Assembly (NCBI GenBank): GCA_964465915.1
Contig: CAYXMJ010000207.1
Location: forward strand, 1-5,195
Reading direction: 5' to 3'
DNA length: 5,195 nt
DNA from: CAVPHV01 sp964465915
Lineage (GTDB): Bacteria > Actinomycetota > Acidimicrobiia > Spongiisociales > UBA5794
Both the position numbers and the translations under genes were made by a program. Below, one piece after another: positions 1 through 5,195 of the stretch. How positions within the stretch are numbered: position 1 is the first letter of the stretch; every line of letters begins with the position of its first letter. The notes below the pieces were generated by a model that worked only from the letters and a program-made list of their open reading frames with translations, had not been told where the DNA came from and searched no databases.

Positions 1-2
1 CA

Positions 3-107
3 CGCAAGGAGCATCGCGATCCGGCTGAGTGCACAGTCCCGGGTTGTACCTGCGATGGGTACCGCCAGTCCGACGGCCCGCAGAAAGCCGGCCGGCGGAC
101 AACGTAG
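3..107 (+). CDS. Possible 3' end of a plus-strand gene with a Cys-rich C-terminal motif (partial)
   Basis: An open frame enters from the left edge and ends at a TAG at 105-107, giving about 34 residues. The tail contains CTVPGCTCDGYR, a C-x4-C-x-C arrangement that resembles a small metal-binding knuckle, followed by a polar, basic end. I do not recognise the family, and no start is visible because the gene would begin outside the window. Two things favour it as real: the Cys pattern, and a stem-loop 12 bases after the stop that pairs well only as plus-strand RNA. Against it, the segment is short and other frames are also open here: plus frame 1, and minus frames running to the edge. The call is tentative. 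Confidence 0.4.
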   Translation, partial: RKEHRDPAECTVPGCTCDGYRQSDGPQKAGRRTT

Positions 108-119
108 CGCTGCGTATCC

Positions 120-146
120 CCGATCATGGGTTGTAGCCGTGGTCGG
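120..146 (+). terminator. Stem-loop between convergent genes, terminator-like
   Basis: CCGATCATGG (120-129) can pair with CCGTGGTCGG (137-146) around the 7-base loop GTTGTAG. As plus-strand RNA this is 10 continuous pairs, two of them G-U. As minus-strand RNA those two positions become A-C mismatches, so the hairpin favours rightward transcripts. It begins 12 bases after the TAG at 105-107 and lies before the end of the minus-strand microprotein gene. No T-run follows, so it is not a classical intrinsic terminator, although actinobacterial terminators often lack one. Confidence 0.45.
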
Positions 147-157
147 TGCAGCGCGCT

Positions 158-250
158 CTAGCGGCGGATCGCCAACGCGCCCACCACGACCGCGACCAGG
201 CCGATCATCACAACACCGAAACATCCATCGCTTTCGGAATACTCGACCAC
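158..250 (-). CDS. 30-residue single-pass membrane microprotein
   Basis: A GTG at 250-248 opens a 30-codon frame ending in TAG at 160-158. It sits 5 bases downstream of AAGGAGG (262-256), a full consensus Shine-Dalgarno and the strongest in the window. The product has an acidic N-terminus (MVEYSESDGC), then a hydrophobic helix of about 18 residues (roughly 11-28, rich in V, G, A and I), and ends in RR. By the positive-inside rule this predicts N-out, C-in topology. There is one Cys at residue 10. The gene starts 23 bases after the stop of the lipoprotein gene on the same strand, so translation as the distal gene of that transcript is likely. I do not recognise a family and infer no function beyond a small membrane protein. 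The frame stays open further upstream, into the lipoprotein gene, but only the GTG at 250 has a ribosome binding site. Confidence 0.7.
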   Translation of the reverse strand: MVEYSESDGCFGVVMIGLVAVVVGALAIRR

Positions 251-255
251 GTCGA

Positions 256-262
256 CCTCCTT
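256..262 (-). promoter_or_regulatory. Consensus Shine-Dalgarno of the microprotein gene
   Basis: AAGGAGG on the minus strand, 5 bases before the GTG at 250. It lies between the lipoprotein stop (TAA at 276-274) and the GTG. It fixes the microprotein start and is the main evidence that this small frame is translated. Confidence 0.75.
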
Positions 263-273
263 GGGTTGAATCG

Positions 274-2424
274 TTAGCTTGGAGCCGGCGTATTCGCCGC
301 GATCACCGCTTCGGCGAACACCTCGCCACCGTCCTTGATCCGCTCGTGCCACTGCGGGGTCTGCCACGCTTCCCACGCGTAGCCTGCCGTTTCGAACACC
401 TCGTCGCCAACCACAATCGTGATGCCGACCCCGGCAACGGTGTCGGTGCTGACGCTGCCGTCCTGTCCTATCCGGTAGGCCTGCAGTGAGGAAGCATCCG
501 AGAAGCCGATCGCCTGGTACGGGAGGCGAAGCTCGATCACCTTGCCAAGGGCAGACCAGGTGGATCGAGAGTCGAAGTCTTCGTCGCGAACATCGCTCGT
601 CCCGAACACCATCTCGCCGGGCGTGATCACCTCAGCCGGCAGGGCCTCTCCGGTGGTCGGGATCACCAGGGGGCGGTTGACGACGAGACGCTGCAAGTTC
701 CACACCCCGCTCCCCTCCTGATAGTCGGCAGGGTCGACAGGTTCGTACTCCCGCAGCCAGGCGTACTGGATGGCGTACGGGTCGTTGGAGGCCCGCACCA
801 GCATGCGCCCGCCGCCGCTGTCGAGCACGACCGCGTAGTCGGACTCCGGATAGATGCCGTTGGTCTCGGGCAGGCCGCCGCTGTCGCCGGCAAGGACGTC
901 GAGTCCGATCACCACCGGTGTGTCCTCCCACAGGTCTTCGCCGTCGGTGCGGAGCCGTAGGTAGAGGTACCCCTCGTCCTTGAGCGCTCGCACCTCTCGA
1001 ACCGCTCCGTCCGACTCGAGGATCACCTGGGAACCGTTGTCGGTCCACTCCTTCTCGTCTCCATCGAGGACAACCACCTGGGATTCGCCCGGGTCCATGG
1101 CTAGAACGCCGAAGTTGGCCTCGTTGGTCCATGGGTTGGTCCACAGGCTCCGGCGACCGGGCGGCAATTCGTAGTCGATGGTGTTCCAAGTGAACTTGAA
1201 CCACTCGTCGGCCCACTCGAACACGAACCCCCCTGCCAGGCCGACCGCTTCGATCGTTCTCAACAAGTCGGCGTTGATCTCCATCTGGGTCCGCTCGTTG
1301 TGAGCGCCCTGATCGCGACCCTGAGGTCCATAGTGAGCCGACGCCATGGCAGAAGGGACGCCGAACTCGGTGATCACGACGGGCATGCCGGCGTGGTGAT
1401 CTCGCAGCTTCGTGAGGTAGCCGGCGAAGTTGTCGTCCACACCATCCAGCTTGAATCCGGCAATGCCCTCCTCGTAGCGCTGGAAGTCGGGGTAGTACGG
1501 GTAGGCGTGATAGCTGGCGTAGTAGCCGCCCGGCCATGCCGCAGTGGGTTGTATGTGGTTGTGGTCGACCCCGACGAGATCTTCGCGCTCGAGTGGCTCG
1601 TCGGGGTGCACCAGCGGGTCGGTCGTCGGCCAGTTGACGAAACTGACCGGCATCGTCACCCCGCGCCCGGCCTCGAGACCAGCCAGGAGGTCGAGCATCT
1701 CGGCAAGCCACACCTCCGTGGGGGACGCATCGCCGGTGTTCTCGAAGTACGTGCCGTGGAACGTCGCCTCACCTGCATTGGCGATATCGGACCCGTTGGT
1801 CGCAAATGGGTCCCACTCCACCCCGATCACCCAGGACATCAACCAGGGCGACACGTCGGCGTCGTAGGTGCCCCCGGCGTGGCCGCGTCGTTCCGGAAGG
1901 GTGATGTCGCCGTGGACGACGGAAACGGCCCGTTCGATCTCGGCCTTGAACTCGGTCACAAGCGCCTCGTCAAACAGGTCAAAGGTCTCGTAGAAGCGGT
2001 CCTCGGGGATCCAAACGCCGTGAATCAGCAGCAGCGGTGATTCGGGGTTCTCCAGGTTGAACGCATTCAGTTCCTGGTAGAAGTGAGGCGGCATGATCGT
2101 GTAGACCCGCAGCGATCGAAACCCCATGCTGGCAATCTGCGGGAACCAGCGCCGGAAGTCCTCCCGACCGATCGCCTGTTCCCCTGGCTGGCGACCCGGA
2201 ATCGTCGGCCCGAGATTCACCCCGGCGACAAAGTCACGCACGCCTGCTCCGGTGTTGATCAGGAACTGGTCGCCGTCGGTCCACGCAAAGCTGGTGAGGC
2301 CGGCTTCGGTGGTGGCCACCGCATTCCATGCCCCGGCGGCCGACCCATCGGGCATGGCCGGGGACGCGTCACCACAGGCGACGACGATCAAGGCCAGGGC
2401 GGCCAGAGGAGCAGGTATTCGCAC
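274..2424 (-). CDS. Surface lipoprotein with TIM-barrel glycoside-hydrolase-like and CBM9-like domains
   Basis: The protein has 716 residues from the GTG at 2424. That start gives a textbook lipoprotein signal (MRIPAPLAALALIVVAC, lipobox VVAC, Cys17), so the protein is probably exported and lipid-anchored. Residues about 65-415 look like a glycosidase (beta/alpha)8 barrel: FVAGVNLGP near strand 1, SLRVYTIMPPHFY (about 104-116), IGVEWDP with candidate acid/base Glu203, an aromatic stretch around 301-314, VVITEFGVPS with candidate nucleophile Glu353, and GGFVFEWADEW at strand 8. Glu203 is preceded by Val, not the Asn usual in clan GH-A. From about 452, beginning VLDGDEKEW, a beta-rich region including GYLYLRLRTD resembles CBM9-type carbohydrate-binding domains. 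Substrate and GH family cannot be assigned by eye; a glycan of the envelope or surroundings is inferred. It follows the histidine kinase after 169 bases and precedes the microprotein by 23. An in-frame TTG at 2490 would put 22 residues before the signal peptide and is less likely. Confidence 0.85.
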   Translation of the reverse strand: MRIPAPLAALALIVVACGDASPAMPDGSAAGAWNAVATTEAGLTSFAWTDGDQFLINTGAGVRDFVAGVNLGPTIPGRQPGEQAIGREDFRRWFPQIASMGFRSLRVYTIMPPHFYQELNAFNLENPESPLLLIHGVWIPEDRFYETFDLFDEALVTEFKAEIERAVSVVHGDITLPERRGHAGGTYDADVSPWLMSWVIGVEWDPFATNGSDIANAGEATFHGTYFENTGDASPTEVWLAEMLDLLAGLEAGRGVTMPVSFVNWPTTDPLVHPDEPLEREDLVGVDHNHIQPTAAWPGGYYASYHAYPYYPDFQRYEEGIAGFKLDGVDDNFAGYLTKLRDHHAGMPVVITEFGVPSAMASAHYGPQGRDQGAHNERTQMEINADLLRTIEAVGLAGGFVFEWADEWFKFTWNTIDYELPPGRRSLWTNPWTNEANFGVLAMDPGESQVVVLDGDEKEWTDNGSQVILESDGAVREVRALKDEGYLYLRLRTDGEDLWEDTPVVIGLDVLAGDSGGLPETNGIYPESDYAVVLDSGGGRMLVRASNDPYAIQYAWLREYEPVDPADYQEGSGVWNLQRLVVNRPLVIPTTGEALPAEVITPGEMVFGTSDVRDEDFDSRSTWSALGKVIELRLPYQAIGFSDASSLQAYRIGQDGSVSTDTVAGVGITIVVGDEVFETAGYAWEAWQTPQWHERIKDGGEVFAEAVIAANTPAPS

Positions 2425-2496
2425 GGTAGGTATGTCGTCGGCACCGACCGATGGCCCTTGAGCGAACGGGCACTGTGCAGTTCGAGCCAAACCCCG

Positions 2497-2553
2497 CCGC
2501 GAGGTGAACCGAATTCCGGCGACAACGGTTGAATTGCCAGGAATTTCTCGCGG
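2497..2553. repeat. Imperfect inverted repeat in the kinase-lipoprotein gap
   Basis: CCGCGAG (2497-2503) is matched by CTCGCGG (2547-2553). Inside it AACCG (2507-2511) is matched by CGGTT (2526-2530). The arms are nested but separated by unpaired bases, so the structure is weak. It could be a transcript stem-loop between the two genes, a protein-binding site, or chance in GC-rich DNA. I found no convincing -35/-10 pair in the 169-base gap (2425-2593), and no clear Shine-Dalgarno before the GTG at 2424. Confidence 0.25.
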
Positions 2554-2593
2554 GGCCGCCGCACCAGCACCCGACTTGCAGTTGTTGGCTGCG

Positions 2594-4219
2594 CTAGGCC
2601 GAGTTCATCAGCTCAGGAGGCGTGGGTCGTTCGGTGATCCAGCGAAGCACGGGCACTCGCACTGAGAAGCACGAACCGCCGAGCCGCTCCGATCTGCGGT
2701 AATCCGTGTCACCACCGTGGGATAGAGCAATGCCCCTGGCAACTGACAAGCCGATCCCGGATCCTGGTATCGCGCTCTGGCGCTGCGCCCCCCGCTCGAA
2801 TCGTTCCCAGATGACAAGGTGGAACATGTCGGGGACGCCGGGGCCATCGTCGTGAACTTCGATGACGGTGTCCCTCCCCTCTTCAAATGCAGCGACCTCA
2901 ACCCGGCTCGAGCCGTATTTGGCGGCATTGGATAGGAAGTTGGTGACGATCTGGAGCATGCGATCTCGGTCGGCGGTCAGTTCGACCATCCCCCGTAGGT
3001 CGACGCTGACTGTGAAACCGTCCAGCTCCGGGACCTGGGAAACCGCAGAGCGAATGAACTCGACCATGTCTACGTTGACCTGCGAGATATCGAGATGATC
3101 GATCCGCTGCTGTGCGACGTCCACGAGGTCCGCCACCACACGTGCCAACACATGCGATTGGTCCCGCATGGTCGCCACCATCTCGATCTTCTCGTCGTCG
3201 CTGAAGAGCTCCCAGTCCTGGAGCAGGTCGAGGAAGCCAACGACGGCGGTCAGAGGTGTGCGAAGTTCGTGGCTGATCGTGGCGATCACTCCACGCTGCT
3301 CGATCTGGATCTTGCGCCGCTGCTCGGCGATCATGGCTAGCTGCCGGGCGAGTACCAGCCACAGCGTCGCCACTGCGCCCACGATGACGGCACTCCCGAC
3401 GGGATCCTCGCCCCACACGCCCATCTGGTGAGTGAGGAGCGCGGCTGCGAGCACACCCGCCAGCACGTACGGCGCCAGGACGTGCCCCCACCGCACCGGC
3501 CTGAGCGTGTCCCGCGCTGACGCGACCGTCCGTTCAGGCACGAGTGGAGCAAGCGCAAAACACATCATGCCGACCACATAGGCGAAGTCGGCGGGGTGGC
3601 CGAGGTAGTACGCACCATCATCGATTGACGAAATCAGCAACCCACTGAGATAGGCCGCCACGCCACCGATCAAGAGCAACAGGGACCAATCGACCCCCCG
3701 CCGTTGACTCCGGCGTACCACCACATAGGCGACCATTGCCATGATCGCGGCATCGCTGACCGCCCACAGGCTGTGGCCGGCTACGCCGACTCCTGAACCG
3801 AAGGCGAGCCAGAACGTTGCGGTCGCCACCACCACACCAATGGCCAGCGCGTCGAGCACCGCAACCATGCGTTGGTACGGTCCGGCGTTTGGCAGAGGCA
3901 CAAGGATGATGGCGAGCGTCCCCATGCCGTAGGCGGCCATGATCAACACGTTCTCGAGCGCGTACGCCCCCACGTACTCCGCAGCGTAGATGGGAACCAT
4001 CAACGCCATTGAGAGGGCCAGGGCCCGCCATGCTCGCCCCTCGCGGCCGCCGATCCGAACACTCTTGCCGTCGGCGTTGACCGCGGCGATCACCGGCAAT
4101 GCGGTGGCACATGTCACCAGATGCCATACCCGTGCGGAGTCCTCGGCGGCAAGGACGATGGTCGCAAATGCGGCCGTCGAAATGAGCAGCACGGTGGTGG
4201 CGCGGGTAAGGAAGCTCAT
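2594..4219 (-). CDS. Multi-pass membrane sensor histidine kinase
   Basis: A 541-residue sensor kinase that would autophosphorylate on His and pass the phosphate to an unseen response regulator. Residues 1-292 hold about nine or ten hydrophobic segments (near 8-24, 31-47, 67-86, 91-108, 117-140, 151-168, 178-198, 210-228, 247-264 and 274-291) with only short loops, so sensing is probably within or at the membrane. I see no HAMP or PAS domain; a short charged linker (about 293-311) leads straight to HisKA. The H-box is ATISHELRTPL with phosphoacceptor His317. The ATPase domain shows an N-box (NFLSNAAKYG, Asn427 and Asn431), G1 (DDGPGVP, from Asp457), an F-box-like IWERFERG (470-477) and G2 (GSGIGLSVARG, from Gly486). 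All catalytic boxes look intact. The ATG at 4219 has GAGGAG 5 bases upstream. It is divergent from the DUF1295 gene and upstream of the lipoprotein gene on the same strand. Signal and partner are unknown. Confidence 0.93.
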   Translation of the reverse strand: MSFLTRATTVLLISTAAFATIVLAAEDSARVWHLVTCATALPVIAAVNADGKSVRIGGREGRAWRALALSMALMVPIYAAEYVGAYALENVLIMAAYGMGTLAIILVPLPNAGPYQRMVAVLDALAIGVVVATATFWLAFGSGVGVAGHSLWAVSDAAIMAMVAYVVVRRSQRRGVDWSLLLLIGGVAAYLSGLLISSIDDGAYYLGHPADFAYVVGMMCFALAPLVPERTVASARDTLRPVRWGHVLAPYVLAGVLAAALLTHQMGVWGEDPVGSAVIVGAVATLWLVLARQLAMIAEQRRKIQIEQRGVIATISHELRTPLTAVVGFLDLLQDWELFSDDEKIEMVATMRDQSHVLARVVADLVDVAQQRIDHLDISQVNVDMVEFIRSAVSQVPELDGFTVSVDLRGMVELTADRDRMLQIVTNFLSNAAKYGSSRVEVAAFEEGRDTVIEVHDDGPGVPDMFHLVIWERFERGAQRQSAIPGSGIGLSVARGIALSHGGDTDYRRSERLGGSCFSVRVPVLRWITERPTPPELMNSA

Positions 4220-4224
4220 CCTGA

Positions 4225-4230
4225 CTCCTC
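4225..4230 (-). promoter_or_regulatory. Shine-Dalgarno of the histidine kinase
   Basis: GAGGAG on the minus strand, 5 bases before the ATG at 4219. It supports that start for the kinase. Confidence 0.7.
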
Positions 4231-4276
4231 TATCGGCCGCTACGCCCGATTTCCGAAGCCCGCTTGCTACAGATCC

Positions 4277-4301
4277 TGTTTCGACCGGGCGTTTTGAAAC
4301 A
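4277..4301. promoter_or_regulatory. Inverted repeat in the divergent intergenic region, possible operator
   Basis: TGTTTC (4277-4282) and GAAACA (4296-4301) are perfect inverted arms separated by 13 bases. They sit in the 109-base gap between the divergent kinase and DUF1295 starts, 28 to 52 bases before the DUF1295 ATG. The placement suits a regulator-binding site affecting one or both genes. Six-base arms also arise easily by chance, and I could not place a convincing -35/-10 promoter on either strand. Confidence 0.25.
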
Positions 4302-4328
4302 TGACCCTCGTGGCTTACCGTCTGCGCG

Positions 4329-5195
4329 ATGAACGATCAGGCCCTCAGGCCTGTTGTTGGCATCATCGTCAGTCTGCTGATCGGCGCGTTCGTCGCGTTG
4401 GCCGGCAGCGACGGGAGCACCAATGTCGGCTGGGTCCCGGTCTTTGCGCTGTGCGCTCTCCTCGCCTACGTCATCAACTGGATCGTGTTCGTGCCGTCGA
4501 ACCGGGCTAAGACAGAGCACTACTTCGACCTGACCGGAAGCGCCACTTACCTCACGGTCACCGCCGTTGCACTGCTGCTCAATAGCGACATCGACGCCCG
4601 CGCCGCAATCGCAGGCGCGATGGTCGCGGTGTGGGCGCTTCGCCTTGGCGTGTTCCTATTCCGTCGGGTGCGGCGCGACGGCAGGGACGGCCGCTTCGAC
4701 AAGATCAAGATCGACCCGCTGCGCTTCTTCATGACCTGGACCTTGCAGGGGCTGTGGGTACTCCTCACCATCGCGGCCGCGTTGGCGATCATGACGAGCA
4801 ACAACCCCCGCCCGCTTGGTTGGCTTGCGGCCGTTGGGATCGCCATCTGGGTCGCCGGGTTCGCGATCGAAGTGGTGGCCGACCGACAGAAGTCCGCCTT
4901 CAAGCGGGACCCGGCAAACGAAGGCAAGTTCATCAGCTCCGGCCTGTGGGCCTGGTCGCGGCACCCCAACTACTTCGGAGAAATCACGCTGTGGACCGGC
5001 ATAGCGTTGATGGCGATCCCCGTGTTGTCGGGATGGCGTTGGGTCGTCCTGATCTCGCCCGTGTTTGTCACTCTGCTGCTCACCAAGGTGAGCGGCATCC
5101 CGATGCTCGAAGCTCGGGCCGAGAAGCGCTGGGGCGGGGACAAGGCGTACCAGGCGTACACGGCCACCACGTCCGTGCTGCTGCCCCGACCCCCT
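4329..5195 (+). CDS. DUF1295 family membrane protein (steroid 5-alpha-reductase/ICMT-like), 3' end cut by the window
   Basis: An ATG at 4329 opens 289 codons with no stop before the window ends. An in-frame TGA at 4302-4304 with no start codon after it fixes this start, though there is no obvious Shine-Dalgarno. The product is a polytopic membrane protein. DUF1295 hallmarks appear in order: KTEHYFDLTGSATYL (61-75), WALRLGVFLFRR (102-113), DKIKIDPLRFF (124-134), EVVADRQKSAFK (181-192), SGLWAWSRHPNYFGE (204-218) and GIPMLEARAEKRWG (256-269), then a Y-x2-Y stretch and TTSVLLP. The RHPNYFGE segment is the conserved C-terminal core shared with steroid 5-alpha-reductases and isoprenylcysteine methyltransferases, where the cofactor (NADPH or SAM) binds. 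A lipid-type substrate is likely, but the reaction cannot be named. Family members end shortly after this LLP tail, so probably only a few residues are missing. It is transcribed away from the kinase. Confidence 0.93.
   Translation, partial: MNDQALRPVVGIIVSLLIGAFVALAGSDGSTNVGWVPVFALCALLAYVINWIVFVPSNRAKTEHYFDLTGSATYLTVTAVALLLNSDIDARAAIAGAMVAVWALRLGVFLFRRVRRDGRDGRFDKIKIDPLRFFMTWTLQGLWVLLTIAAALAIMTSNNPRPLGWLAAVGIAIWVAGFAIEVVADRQKSAFKRDPANEGKFISSGLWAWSRHPNYFGEITLWTGIALMAIPVLSGWRWVVLISPVFVTLLLTKVSGIPMLEARAEKRWGGDKAYQAYTATTSVLLPRPP

Noticed and set aside
103..114. Near-palindrome CGTAGCGCTGCG
   Set aside because: It leaves no room for a loop and overlaps the stop of the edge frame; it fits chance in GC-rich DNA.
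158..376. A longer 72-residue version of the microprotein frame on the minus strand
   Set aside because: Its first two-thirds overlaps the lipoprotein's coding end in another frame and has no ribosome binding site; the SD-preceded GTG at 250 is far better.
55..489. Plus-strand 144-residue frame
   Set aside because: It runs antisense through the microprotein and the lipoprotein end, and is Arg/Pro-rich as expected for a shadow frame in GC-rich DNA.
1300..2040. Plus-strand 246-residue frame antisense to the lipoprotein
   Set aside because: It is a mirror frame of a protein with clear domain motifs, and its own product shows no domain pattern.
2425..2490. In-frame TTG start at 2490 for the lipoprotein
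   Set aside because: It would place 22 residues, including an extra Cys, before the signal peptide. The GTG at 2424 puts the Arg and hydrophobic core directly at the N-terminus.
2388..2570. Minus-strand 60-residue frame in the kinase-lipoprotein gap
   Set aside because: It overlaps the lipoprotein start in another frame, has no recognisable domain and no good ribosome binding site.
4301..4510. Plus-strand 69-residue frame starting just before the DUF1295 gene
   Set aside because: It overlaps the DUF1295 frame in another phase, is Arg/Cys-rich without a motif and has no ribosome binding site.
4230..4520. Minus-strand 96-residue frame upstream of the kinase
   Set aside because: It is largely antisense to the DUF1295 N-terminus, low in hydrophobic structure and charged as a shadow; the DUF1295 motifs are decisive.

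Overview
The window is a dense, high-GC stretch of bacterial chromosome. GTG starts, short intergenic gaps and the flavour of the proteins suggest an actinobacterium, possibly Acidimicrobiia-like; this taxonomic guess is inference only. I see no rRNA, tRNA, CRISPR array, insertion sequence or phage gene.

Layout from left to right. A possible 3' end of a plus-strand gene (to about 107) carries a C-x4-C-x-C motif. It is followed by a 10-bp stem-loop (120-146) that pairs better as plus-strand RNA and looks like its terminator. Facing it is a minus-strand run of three genes, transcribed from right to left. First comes a multi-pass membrane histidine kinase (4219 to 2594). After a 169-bp gap comes a predicted surface lipoprotein with a TIM-barrel glycoside-hydrolase-like domain and a CBM9-like C-terminal domain (2424 to 274). 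Then, 23 bp further on, is a 30-residue single-pass membrane microprotein (250 to 158), announced by a consensus Shine-Dalgarno sequence. To the right of the kinase, reading away from it, is a DUF1295 membrane protein (4329 to the window end) of the steroid 5-alpha-reductase/ICMT-like superfamily. It lacks only its last few residues.

How the genes may work together (inference): kinase, lipoprotein and microprotein could be co-transcribed. That would be a membrane sensor next to an envelope-anchored carbohydrate-active protein and a tiny membrane partner. No response regulator is visible, so the kinase is an orphan within the window. The DUF1295 gene is divergent and may share the 109-bp regulatory gap with the kinase, but nothing in the sequence shows a functional link. 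The least expected element is the microprotein, which is easy to miss with standard gene-length cut-offs.
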